64,000 nt of DNA from Calliopum simillimum. Lineage: Eukaryota; Arthropoda; Insecta; Diptera; Lauxaniidae. The stretch spans positions 90,789,058-90,853,057 of the forward strand of contig OX638372.1 of assembly GCA_951812925.1 (NCBI GenBank). Reading direction: 5' to 3'. The notes under the pieces were generated by a model. It worked only from the letters and a program-made list of their open reading frames with translations. It made no database searches and had not been told where the DNA came from. This document shows positions 1 through 10,400 of this stretch, piece after piece (the first letter of the stretch is position 1; every line of letters begins with the position of its first letter). The position numbers and the translations under genes were made by a program.

Positions 1-689
1 AGTTGCCTTTTATGATTGAAATTTCTTAAAATTATTTTTTACACTCGATTTTTAACATTTATTTGCAATTTGCAAGAAAAGCGGACAAAAAAAAAATTGG
101 CGATTGGACCAAAATATAGAAAAAAATTGCTTAATCCGATAGGAAAACAAAGTATGAGAGGCCGTCACTTAAGTTGTGTCTTTTTTTTCTACGGGAGATT
201 GCCATTAACTTTTTCAATTGGGCCCTCGGTTTTTGAGCTATAATCCACTGAAGTAAAAATATGTTTAATCCGTACAAAAATAAAATTAGTCGTTTTGTAT
301 GGAGATGAGATATATTCTCTTCAATACATGACTATTTAGAAGGTTTCAAAAGTTTATGGAAAATTTGATGAGGAAGATTATGGCTATATGATGCCATTGA
401 AAAAAATTATTTACAATTTCCTGAAAGTGTGCAATATGCTTCAAAACAGTAAAGGCCAACACAGATAAAAAGTATGCATGCATCAAGAATTGTCAAATTG
501 AAATTAAATGCACCTGCTTATGAAAGTGCACAGGTAAAAAGCGTTCTCAAAGGATTAAGGTTTCAATTTTAAGAAGGGATAGAAAGTGTAATTTCAATAA
601 AAACAAATATAAATATTTTGAAAATATTTTTGTCATCTGAAAGGTATTTTAAATCTGTAAGCGTACGGTACTAAGGTGCGGTAGTAAAT
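1..689. other. upstream DNA, no gene seen
   Basis: AT-rich with homopolymer runs. The 75-residue open frame at 16-243 has no recognisable domain and skewed composition. Nothing else identified. Confidence 0.5.
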
Positions 690-919
690 CAGGCGTGTTC
701 TGAAATTCGATTCACTTCGGAATCGGAATTAAATCAATCTTCATGAGCTCCGCATTTCGGTAAATAACAAAGTCGGATTTATGTTTCGGTTAATCGAATA
801 GGAGCCATGAGTACATTTTATTTGTTAAAATACAAATCTGATTCCATCTTATTTGTTGCGATGCAGAGCTCTTGAAGGTTGATTTAATTCCGATTAAATC
901 GGATTACGGAACATGCCTG
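690..919. mobile_element. MITE with CAGGC-TGTTC ends (copy 1)
   Basis: A 230-bp inverted repeat: the left end CAGGCGTGTTCTGAAATTC pairs with the complement of the right end, CAGGCATGTTCCGTAATCC. The arms continue through matching AATCGGAATTAAATCAA and GAGCTC blocks. An AAT flanks both ends, suggesting a 3-bp target duplication. It shares its terminal CAGGC.TGTTC with the element at 49290-49646. Superfamily not clear. It lies about 0.6 kb before the shi leader. Confidence 0.75.
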
Positions 920-1521
920 AATTTTAAAGTTACGAAGCTTCTGGGAGGTGATAGTGAAAGTCTAGTCTAACGAAAGATTGTATTTGATGTGGGGTCTAAA
1001 ATGTACCCCTGACAAGCTTGGAAAAATTATTTTCAGACTTGTTTTATAAAAAAAATTTTCTTGCTCCATAACGTTTTAGATGAAATTTTTCTATCGGAAA
1101 CTTTTAGCTAAATGAGCATGAGTTTTCTAACGGTGGACTCGGTTTATAGGGTTTTATCGGATTTTGCAAAGTTCTGGGCCTTTAAAGCTTAAATTTGTTT
1201 TTTCTATTTTTTGACTTAAGTGTCCTTTTAAAAAATTGTAAAAATTTAACTTTTATATTTTTGAAATCCTTATTAACGTCACTTTAAAACGGTTGTGCAT
1301 TTGTCATACCATCTTTTTGATTTGAGGCCAGGACAAGTTCCCTTTTATCTCTTGAGTTCATTAACGAGTCAAAATAAATATTTGCAAATTAGATTCCTTA
1401 AGATCTTGAGCTGGCAATGCTGCTCTTGTGCTTCTCTTTATTGTCACCGTTCTCTTTTTTATAATGCAATGTCAAATTTTCTTCTTCCTTTTTTGTTCTG
1501 AAATTTCTGACAATTTGAAAT
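920..1521. other. upstream region, nothing identified
   Basis: T-rich DNA between the MITE and the putative promoter. The 68-residue open frame at 1295-1501 shows no family resemblance. Confidence 0.4.
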
Positions 1522-1529
1522 TATAAAAA
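1522..1529 (+). promoter_or_regulatory. possible TATA-like motif of shi
   Basis: TATAAAAA lies about 400 nt before the start codon and is followed some 30 nt later by a plausible start region near 1550. This is only a motif match in AT-rich DNA; the shi promoter may be elsewhere or TATA-less. Confidence 0.25.
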
Positions 1530-1549
1530 TATTCGTTCGCCTTCACGTA

Positions 1550-1922
1550 GTTTTCTTCGTGTATTCATCAAGTAAAGAACGATAAACTGAAGGAACGCAG
1601 CAAAAGAAAGAAAGAAAAATCGAAACCAGTCGAGGAGTGTGCACAGAATTAGTGATAGATACCAAAGAAGTGAAAAAATTTTGCACCGAGTGTTTCTTTT
1701 AAATATTAAAGCTTATAAAAATAAAAAATAAAACATTTACTGAGTGAAAAATTCAACATAAAACGGTCGGTGGCCAATAGGAGTTTTCTTTATTGAGGAA
1801 ATTTTCTACACCGCCGACATTTTTTTTGTGGCTGGCAGGACGGTTGAATCCCAAGTCATCAAAGATCAGCATCGTCACTACCACATATAAATAAATAAGA
1901 ACAACAACGAGATATCATCATT
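1550..1922 (+). other. shi: probable 5' untranslated leader of shi
   Basis: This stretch is less T-rich than its surroundings and reads like a fly 5' leader, purine- and CA-rich, up to an ATG in a good context (TCATTATGG). It has no long open frame. A possible splice acceptor (pyrimidine run then GGCAG, ending near 1839) could mean that the coding exon is joined to a more distant leader exon; otherwise the leader is continuous. No transcript evidence is available. Confidence 0.4.
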
Positions 1923-2068
1923 ATGGATAACTTAATTCCGATTGTAAATAAACTGCAAGATGCATTCACCCAATTGGGCGTGCACATGCAGCTCGATCTG
2001 CCACAGATCGCAGTAGTAGGTGGTCAATCAGCTGGTAAAAGTTCAGTATTGGAGAATTTTGTTGGAAA
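1923..2068 (+). CDS. shi: shi coding exon 1: start and P-loop of the G domain
   Basis: Encodes residues 1-48 plus two bases of codon 49. It begins with the conserved dynamin amino terminus ([15 protein letters not shown]) and contains the G1 P-loop GGQSAGKSS at residues 33-41, whose Lys39 and Ser40 contact nucleotide phosphates and magnesium. The ATG is the only one that gives the family's usual start, and no upstream in-frame extension is needed. The exon ends in a consensus donor, GTAAGT at 2069, opening a 20.9-kb intron in phase 2. Confidence 0.97.
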
Positions 2069-3123
2069 GTAAGTTTTTGCCAAGAAATACATTTTTTTTT
2101 TCTTTTGAAGCTTAACATTTTTGAATAATCAATGAACTGCTTGCTCTTCTGATGGGTTTGTATGTGGTGCCTGAGAATGTGTGTGCTGCTGCGTTGCCTT
2201 CAATGAAAAATCAATGCGCGATGACATTCTTTGTTAACTCTTCTTTTCCTCCATTCCATTTCATTTCATTTACATTTAATCGGTCTACAACTTTTTTCTT
2301 CTTTCTTTTTTTGCGTAAAACTACGCTTAAATAAATTATGTATTTTTATCATTTATTTAATTTTATCTTCTTAATTTTATTCCATTTGCACATATCTTCC
2401 TTTTCCATTTGTTTCATATTTTTCTTCAGTAAATTCCGATATTTTCAGCGTATACACACACTGTCTTATTTGTTTCTTCATTTATTCTTATATTCTTTGA
2501 CATTTATGCAATCTTATCTTTCCTATGTTTTTATAGCGATATCGGTTGATTTTCGGTTCAATAAGTGTTGCCAATTCATATATTTGATAAATGTTTTCAT
2601 AATTCAGTTATTGGACCAATTCACAAATGCAGAGGGTCAAATTTGGTTCTATGAACTCGTGAAGATTTTATTTGTCTTAGGTCCAGTTTTTCTTTAAACC
2701 TTGCGTTCCTTATGTACTTTGCTTTTGGAAGTGGGGAGTGCCATTCAAAATTTGTCTGTTGGTAATATATGGACTCTGAAACTATCCTGCTGACTTTGAA
2801 ATATTCTCATAGATTTATAGCCTTATCACGAATAAGCATTCTCAAAAATTTTTCCTCGGGCTAGCATGCAATCGAAAAAAAAAATTTTTCTGGAAAGACA
2901 AAATTCAATAGAAAGTAAGGTTTGAGTAATAATTGAGATGTCATTCAAGTTAACTTGACTCAAATTTATTCTGTCAGCTTCCCACAATGTGAAGGTTTCA
3001 AGATTTATTTGGCCGCATTGTAGATCAACACCAATTTTGTAATTCTACTTTGTTTTGCTGTTAAAATCAATGGAAAACACCAGGGGGCATACTTTTTTTT
3101 TTTTGTTGTCAAAAATTGAAAGA

Positions 3124-3225
3124 AAAAAGTATCCCTGTTGTGAATTCAATTTTCATTCTCAAAATTTTCATGATTGTAAATGCTCCCTCTAGAGAAAGAA
3201 ATATATTCTCGCGAGGGAATTTCAT
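3124..3225. repeat. dispersed repeat with AAAAGTATCCCTG and GCTCCCTCT blocks
   Basis: The order AAAAGTATCCCTG, about 50 nt, then GCTCCCTCT recurs at 59948-60020. The block TGTAAATGCTCCCTCTAGAG followed by ATATATTCTCGCGAGGG is matched, reversed, at about 31210-31260. Three relatives of an interspersed repeat; class unknown. Confidence 0.5.
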
Positions 3226-5510
3226 GTTAGTATCGAGTAGAGAAAGGTCAAATGTATAAATGTAAAAGAAAGTGGTTATTTCGCAGTGACGGATAATAGA
3301 GGTTTGATCATATTTTGCCATAGACAGATGATTTTTCTAATATTTGTTAAAAAAGTGTACCTTGGCCATTTAATTTCTTAAACGGCATCTTGATGGGAAG
3401 AGTTATTTTTAGTTATGTTTAGTTTATGTAAGATCTAAACAAAAACCAGACTAATTCGGAACTTTTGTTGTATGGGTGATTCTACTCACGAGGGAATATT
3501 CTGCGGCATACCTAATTTTACATATTTTTTGTAACAATATTTCATTGATTTATGATCAAAACTAAACATCTAAATTGTTTCTAGTATGACACTGAAAATT
3601 ATTTCGATCCCAAATAAATTTTTGTACAAAAATTTAACTTTAAAGTGCCAAATTCTCAGAATCCTGGCATGTTTTTTTTTCCGAAATTAAAGTTTTAATT
3701 TTAATTTAAAATTTTGCACTAGAAATGAGATGTTATCAATAGCCTTCCAATGTAACTGTCAAATTTGCAATTATGTAATGTTCAATTTTATTAAAAAATA
3801 TGTTATTGAAATTTGTCACTCAACTTTTACCTCAGCCTCCTGGCACATCAAAACATTTCAAAATTTTGATGAATGTGCGTATCTACCGCTGCTTTATTAT
3901 TGCGAATGAACGAAATAAAATTGTCTTACAATCGCTTTCATTTGCCTCGGGTCGTGGGTATTTTAGTCGATACGCCGAGTTTAGTGTGTGAAATTGTGTT
4001 GCGGACAGTCAAATCTCAGGTCTCCGGCAGGTTTTTTTTCTTAAAAATATATTTCGTAGGAAATTTTTATTACATTTATAGGTTACAAATTCCAAATAAC
4101 ATGAGTGTTGAAGTGAAAGAACCTCAGCCACCTTGAAACTTAAGATCTAATTTTTGTTTTTTAGTAGTAAAAATAATTGGGTCTTAACATTATTTTTTTC
4201 CACTATGGACCCTTGCGGTCGAGCATCTTATTTTTTGACTTGCCCGCTTTAGAAAAGTACAACAAATACCCAAGCTGAACTAAGGCTACATGTCTGAAAA
4301 TTGTATGCCGAAAATAATGCATTTTCCTTTCTTGTGTGTAGAATCACACGTATATGTTTCGGCATGGCCTAATAAACTTGTTAAATTTTCTATTTGGTTA
4401 TATTGAAAAAATAATCGTAAGACTCGCTCTTCTTAAATACACCTTAGGCTTAAGATTGTAAACCTCACTACCTATTTTACAAGTGCCAAAGCTGGAAATA
4501 TTTCCGTTTCCGTAGTTTAAACAATTTTATTTTTTTTTATCAATATTTTATTTTGCTTGTATCTAATTGCCTTGGAATATTTTTCTTTAAGATGTTGCGA
4601 TACTGGCTTCCAACGCATATTACTTATTTATTCCTTGACATTTCTATTTATGCTACTTCAAAATAAGCTTGAAAAGTTCAAACGCGATGCTTTTACGTAA
4701 GCACAGAAAATTGGGCCAAAACGAAGGGTGGATAGAGTACAACATTGATTTACGTGTCCTCCAATTAAATGAAAAAACGCAACAACAACAAATCCGACAA
4801 TAAAAAAGGGGGTGTTTTATCATAGTAAATTTGTACAATCACTTGCTGTCTATCGTTCGTTCATTCCTCTCTTGTTCTTTCTACATTTTAATTGTTTAAT
4901 ATATACAATAAATATACAAACAAGAGTGGTCCTAAGAGCGAGCTCCATCTTATCGATTTGTTTTTTTTTTTTTTTTGCTTTTCATTCTATAATTTTGGGA
5001 GTAAATTCTTACTTAAATGTCAAAAGTGACGTTTCCCTTGATGGCAAAGGAGAATAGTGGTAGCGACAGAGAGAGTAAGAGAGAAGCTACACCTACGTGA
5101 GTGCGCATAGAATTACAATATTTTATTTTACTGAGAGGTACAGATTCTTTTATTTTCTTTCGCTTCCTATCCCAGCTGCAAATAAGTAGAGTACCTCCGA
5201 AAGTTCATTGATAAAAAGTAACTTATGTATTGTATGTATTGTGCGTTTCAATAATTCCTGATTTTATTGCGCTATAGGGCTAGATTTTTATTTTTGCGAA
5301 GTGTGTGCTTAAAAAGAAAATAAAACTCCAAATTCCATTAAGAGGGTTATTCAATATTTACCACCACCAAAAAATATGCGGCCTACAATTTAGCATACTT
5401 TGTAAGTGGGCATGTAAGCAGCCTGCTTACTGACATTAGTTAGCTAAACTAAACTATACATTCACTTTGTCAACGATATTAAGTAAACCATAATTCAATT
5501 TCCATCAGTT

Positions 5511-5790
5511 GTCCGGTAAAGTGTTACCAACCAAAAAAAGAAAAAGTTGACCGCTGACAGTTAAGGGTAAAGAAATGGAGTACTATACGAAAGAACAACG
5601 CGTTCTCATTGTTGCACAATATTTCAAAAATAATGAAAGTTTGGATGCTACACTTTGCAAATTTCGTACAAAATATGGTCGGAAGAATCATGAAATGAAA
5701 CGCATTGCTCTTACGTGTAGTGCTTCATTTTTACTAAACCTAAACTTTCAGCTGCCAAACGTTTTCTATTTTGGTTGTCAACCATTCTTT
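5511..5790 (+). mobile_element. deleted Tc1/mariner-type element (MITE family, copy a)
   Basis: Left part GGTAAAGTGTTACCAACC and right part (complement) match the ends of the family described at 34591-34828, although the outermost ~35 bp of the inverted repeat are missing on the left. Between them is the start of a transposase frame. The element is a cut-down copy that has lost the catalytic domain. Confidence 0.65.
5575..5691 (+). pseudogene. transposase N-terminal remnant (Tc1/mariner)
   Basis: The frame MEYYTKEQRVLIVAQYFKNN followed by ESLDATLCKFRTKYGRKN resembles the first helix-turn-helix of insect Tc1/mariner transposases, which read YTxEQRxxIVxxYxKNxxSxxATxRKxRxxxGRN. It stops resembling a transposase after about residue 39; no DDE residues follow. 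The same ~40 codons survive, more decayed, on the - strand in the copies at 14.2 and 44.9 kb. Confidence 0.7.
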
Positions 5791-6049
5791 TGAATGAAAA
5801 CAATTTAAACAAAAAAAAATACATACATAGTTAAAAATAATAGCCAAATCGTCCAAGATAAACAGACAACTAGCTAGTAGAATTGGATATTTATTAGTTC
5901 ATTTGGGGTGTTTCGTATGTAAGTTGTCGTATCCTCATAATCTACAATATGTATAATATTAATACGCAAGCAGAAAACTTTGACTCCCTTTTCACCCGAT
6001 TTAAGTAAAATTTGTACCATTGAATATGAAGTAGCTTACCTTCACGGTA

Positions 6050-6250
6050 CAAAATAGTTTTTATGTTGCAAGTGGGCGATGCCACGCCCTTAAATGGAAA
6101 ATGCGCTCTCACAACTGAACCGATCAATCGATTTTCATCAAATTCGGTATGGAGATAGGATTAACATTAAGGAACGATAATATGGCATTTTTGTTTTCAA
6201 ATGGGCTGTGCCACTTAAAGTAAAATTGAGGTGGTCAAATTTCGGCCACA
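6050..6250. repeat. fly dispersed repeat of the GGGCGTGGC type
   Basis: The block CAAGTGGGCGATGCCACGCC followed by text like 'accgatcaatcgattttcatcaaattcggtat' matches the GTGGGCGTGGC-type degenerate repeats that I know from fly intergenic DNA. A related stretch is at 24060-24300. It is not coding. Confidence 0.5.
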
Positions 6251-6828
6251 AGGGGAACCAATTATTAATATTTAAAAAATATTGCGTAAGTATGTAGTAG
6301 TATTAAGGGGTTCAAAATATTCTTAAGTAGGTAATACTTGAAGGCCCTCTTTTACAAAGACCACTTTTAAGGGGAAAAAATATGCTTAAAATTTCGTCAA
6401 TAAATGAGGTTTTGTTAAAAAGAAAAAAAAAATTCATCGACTCTTTCTTGTATGTATGATTAGATACTCTTCTATGTAATTGAAAAATCGATGACCTCGT
6501 TTTTTAGTAAATAAAGCAAATCATTTTCTGCTTTTATTGTCGGCTTGTATATTTGTTCAGCAGTGAATTATTAGTTCAAATGACTATTGTAGTACATATA
6601 ATGATTAAAATTAGTTCAAAGACATAGTCAGCCTTCATTATATCCATTTTATAAAATTTTAAAAAATTTGTTAGAACATTCCACGTGATAGAAACAAAAA
6701 ATTGATTATAAATATAATTTTTTCTTTAATCGAAGTTATCAAATACAAATTTGTTTGAAAGATAATCAAAATTTATTTTGTAATTGTTAATTTTTAGTAT
6801 TAATTGCATAAAATACATTTAAAAATAA

Positions 6829-7741
6829 CACAGTACAACAAATTGAGGCGAAAACCAATCTGAATTTGATCTCAAAAATTTTTTTTTGACTAATTAAAGG
6901 TCGCTGATTGGGAATCTTTTGAATATTTTCTGTCACGTCTGAGATCCGAGCTATCCTTAATTTATAGTGCAGAAAACGTTATTTTTAGACATATGGCGTA
7001 AATCTGGGAAGAAGTGTAGTTCACTTTTGTCAGCGGCATTGAATAGCCCTGATCTTTCTCTTCAAACCATAACTTTAACTTTCCAATTGGATCATTACTT
7101 TCCAAGATATTATATGGTACAGTCATTTGGTAGTTTTACCTGGAAAGTTTTGCTGGATTTTTGCAAATGAGTTATTTTATAGATATCGATGTGCTCTTTC
7201 AGAATTTCAACTTTGCTACCTCAAATCGTGTTCGCTCGTGCCGCCATATTGGAAAAATTGCGCTACAATATTTTTCTATGAATGTAACCGACGCCATTTT
7301 TCCAATATGTCGGCGCGAGCGAACACGGTTCGAGGTAGCAAAGTTGAAATTCTGAAAGAGCACATCGAAATCTATAAAATAACTCATCTGCAAAAATCCC
7401 GCAAAACTTTCCAGGTAACATCATTTTATTCTCCCAAATGATTGTACTAATACATTGAAGGAAGTAAAGGTATCGCAAATTCCTGTAAAGAAGTATATTT
7501 GTCCAGTTAGAAAAGTTAAACTTATGGCTCAAAGTGGAAGATCAGATCAATGCCGCTGACAAAAGTGAACTTCATCACTTAATGGATGTACACAATATGT
7601 CTGAAAATAGCGTTTTCTTCACTTTAAATCAAGGATTACTCGATTCTCAGACATGATAGCAAAAAATGGTTACCAGATTAAGAATTATGTAGTTAAAAAA
7701 ATTTATCTAGATCAAATTCAGATTTTTGTGTTGTACAGTGT
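6829..7741. mobile_element. foldback element A, CACAGTACAACA ends
   Basis: Almost the whole 913 bp is one inverted repeat centred near 7275. The same 64-codon frame, beginning MQMSYFID, can be read on both strands at 7161-7355 and 7199-7393, which simply reflects the symmetry. Outer arms pair through TTCACTTTTGTCAGCGGCAT and CAGAAAACG-type blocks. The ends are CACAGTACAACA and (complement) CACTGTACAACA, flanked by TAA on both sides, a 3-bp target duplication. CAC ends with 3-bp TWA duplications suggest a CACTA/Chapaev-like origin (inference). No transposase. Fragments recur at 21780-21985 and 36205-36630. Confidence 0.8.
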
Positions 7742-8619
7742 AATTAAAAGTAATCAATTCATATGACTTGAGTTTTATAGCGAATATTTGTTAACATCCA
7801 AAATATTATTAAAAAAAATATGTTTCCTCATATTACATATTTAACAATAGAATACATTTTGAAAAACCTATCTACTTATACATATGTACATAGGTACTAT
7901 TAAACTTGTTTATTGTGTAATTTTTTTGTCTGTATATTTTCATACCAAAAATAGGTTACTAAATGTTGCTGGTATATACCAAAAATGCCTTTATAGACAA
8001 TTTACAATTGTTATGTTGCTTATACTATGAGTACATACATACAAAAGTATATAAGTACGAGAGTATGTACCTAAGTATGTTATCAAATTCATTGATATTA
8101 TTCTTATCTTTTTTCAGTATTTCTCTATTTTTTCTTATAGGTAGATTTTGAATTGTAAACAAAAATAAATTTTTGTGCCTATAAATATGCATTTTCAGAC
8201 TTTCAGTATCGATTTTCTTAATTTTGTTTACAAAAAAATTGTTATGTTATGGCCTACAATTATTACAAAATTGATAAGAAGAAAATTTGTTTTTTAAAAC
8301 CAACTTAATGTGCATTTTTTTACTGATTGAGTAGTTATTAGGAAATCGGTGCTTCCACTAAATTATTTCGCTGAGAAAAGTTATTGCTATGATAAAACCA
8401 TACTAAACGCAATTTATTGATGTATCAGAACATTTTTAATATCACAGAGGATTATTTCCTAATTTTAATTTTCGAAACTTTTTTGAAATCGTTACTTCCC
8501 TGATTTTTTTTAAAATTCTTAATAATCTCTTCAAATAAATTGATGCTCTCTTGCCATGCCCTTAACTCATTTTTCTTACTTCAAACTTTTTTTAATAACC
8601 GTATCAATCAAATCCTTAC

Positions 8620-8810
8620 TTCCCTACCATGCCCCCCATTCCGGTTTTCATATTTGAAACATGCTACACTGTAGCAAACAAGCAAACAAGTTTCTGATCA
8701 GAGCTTGCATTCACTATTGCTAATGTCTGAGTGAAATTTAGTTGGATTATCTTAAAAAACCGCTTTCAGTATAGTATATTGAAACATTTGCTTATATTGG
8801 TGGTATTTAT
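8620..8810. repeat. single unit of the ~165-bp tandem repeat family
   Basis: The segment with GAGCTTGCATTCACTATTGC, GTCTGAGTGAAATTTAGTTG and GATTATCTTAAAAAACCGC matches the tandem units at 37370-37800 and 51350-51945. Confidence 0.6.
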
Positions 8811-8847
8811 TGAAATTAAGCGGAAACATAAGTAAATTTCTGTTAAG

Positions 8848-8982
8848 GCTGTCCCATAGTTCATGCAGGATTTGCTTTTCGGTAACCTTAAACTGTAAGC
8901 TGTCAAACTGTTTTTTTTTTGGCTGGCAACACTACCGCACAAATGACATATTCAAATCTTGCGTGAATTATGGGACACCCTT
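8848..8982. mobile_element. Tc1/mariner-type MITE (copy b)
   Basis: Short 135-bp member: left GCTGTCCCATAGTTCATGC, right end (complement) GGTGTCCCATAATTCACGC. Internally AAGCTGTCAAACTG and GGCTGGCAACACTACCGCAC match the long-inverted-repeat copy at 34591-34828. No coding remnant. Confidence 0.75.
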
Positions 8983-9045
8983 TATAACTCTTATTATTAA
9001 TAATATATCTCATTCGAAAGCTCTTAATACTTAAAATTTAGTTAA

Positions 9046-10400
9046 CCCTTAACAACCCACTGGTTCTGCCAGGAACCAACCAACTGAAATCATAATTTCA
9101 TTAAACAAATTTCTTTTAAACTTCCCGCTGTAACTTCAAAAATGTATGTTGATCCAAGAGCCACCGTTTGCGTCCATAGCCGCTTGAAACCAACTTCATT
9201 TGACAGCTGTATATTCATTAGAGAGATTCAATCTCAAGAAAAAAACACTTGTAAAATTCCGTATTTTATAAACATTAGTTATTATCAAAGATGTAAAAAA
9301 TATTTTATTGACCGTTAAATAGTCTAGAAGCTATTCTAAGTTTTAGAAAAAAAATTTGGATTTTAATTTAGCGGATTTTTTTGCATTTATGGTTGGTTCC
9401 TTGCGGAACCGTCAGGCACCCGGAGTTCGAAATTCATACAGCAAATATCACTCATACATCTTGTGGTGCTTATTAAATGTAACGAAAATTTTTATATTTT
9501 ACTAGTTGCCCGGGAGCGACTTCATTTGCCCGTTCCCGATACCCTTTAAAATGTATGTAGTCAATCTCATCCATATCTGTCACACAGTCTTAAAAGGTCT
9601 TTTATATCGTTTTATTGGACATTTTTTCAGCGGATGTTATTCGTCCCGGTGCCAGGTTTTTAATATTCCGGGCGATGCCAAGGGTATTTCAAATTAGACT
9701 TTGTTCTGGAATCTCACCAGATAGCATGCCTTCAAAAGCAAAAATTCATGCGAATGGGATATGGGATTTTCCAAGAACCCGGACGAAGCCGAGAGTATTT
9801 CGAAATAAAATGTATCCTTAAACCTTGCTTTGCAAAATATCTATAAAGGAGAGAAAAAATCATGCAAATCGGACGAATGGTTCTCGAGCTATGGAGACAC
9901 AGACACACGTTGTATCTTATATATTACGTAGGATTATTTTGGAATGACATTGCTGTACTGGTATGAATTCAATTTCGCCTAAACAACGTTGTATATTAAT
10001 CAGAATATATCAAGGAAGGAAATCCGCGATGCAACAATCCGAATTGATTATTCCACACAAAGATTTCATGCCAAATTTGTGTTTTTGCCTGAAAAACGCT
10101 GTTTCAGTAAGATTTACTAAAACTAAATGCGGTTGCTGATAGATTTATGCTCATTTCTCTTCATTTTCATGCAATTTTATTTAATATTTCTCTGGAAAAG
10201 TTCTTTGTTACAAAAACCATATATTTCAATTTTGATGTCCGGGTGCCTAGTGGTTGCGCTAGAAACCAACCAGATATTTTTTACCTAATTTTGGTAAATG
10301 TCATCTATGCTCAAAGTCGTATAACAAAAGTTGTCCAGAATCGCAAGTTTAATATGTTACATTTTTTTCAGCTCATTAAAACAAATCTGGCTTTTAAGGG
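9046..10400. mobile_element. piggyBac-like nonautonomous element with TTAA sites
   Basis: The ends CCCTTAACAACCC and (complement) CCCTTAAAAGCC are each flanked by TTAA (9042-9045 and 10401-10404), which is the signature of piggyBac insertion. A second inverted block, GGTTGGTTcc...AGGCACCCGG at about 9389-9424 and its complement at about 10218-10260, extends the symmetry inward. No transposase frame is visible. The centre is interrupted by a further repeat at about 9500-9960. Assignment is from ends and TSD only. Confidence 0.6.
9500..9960 (+). repeat. interspersed repeat nested in the piggyBac-like element
   Basis: It begins ACTAGTTGCCCGGGAGCGAC and ends with a CATGCAAATCGGACGAATGG block, 'tctcgagctatggagacacagacacac'. 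This resembles the ACTAGCTG...ATCGGTTCAG..CAGACAGACA repeats common in insect genomes. Class uncertain; the short frames in it are not genes. Confidence 0.45.

Noticed and set aside
355..440. Possible further fragment of foldback family A (AAGATTATGGCTAT)
   Set aside because: Only about 40 bp of loose similarity to 36500-36545; too weak to call.
2338..2697. 119-codon open frame just after shi exon 1
   Set aside because: Composition is Phe/Ile/Leu/Tyr-rich as expected from T-rich intron DNA; no domain, no splice logic, no likeness to dynamin.
7127..7532. Paired frames reading MQMSYFID on both strands as possible conserved protein
   Set aside because: They mirror each other across the centre of foldback element A, so similarity reflects DNA symmetry, not protein conservation.
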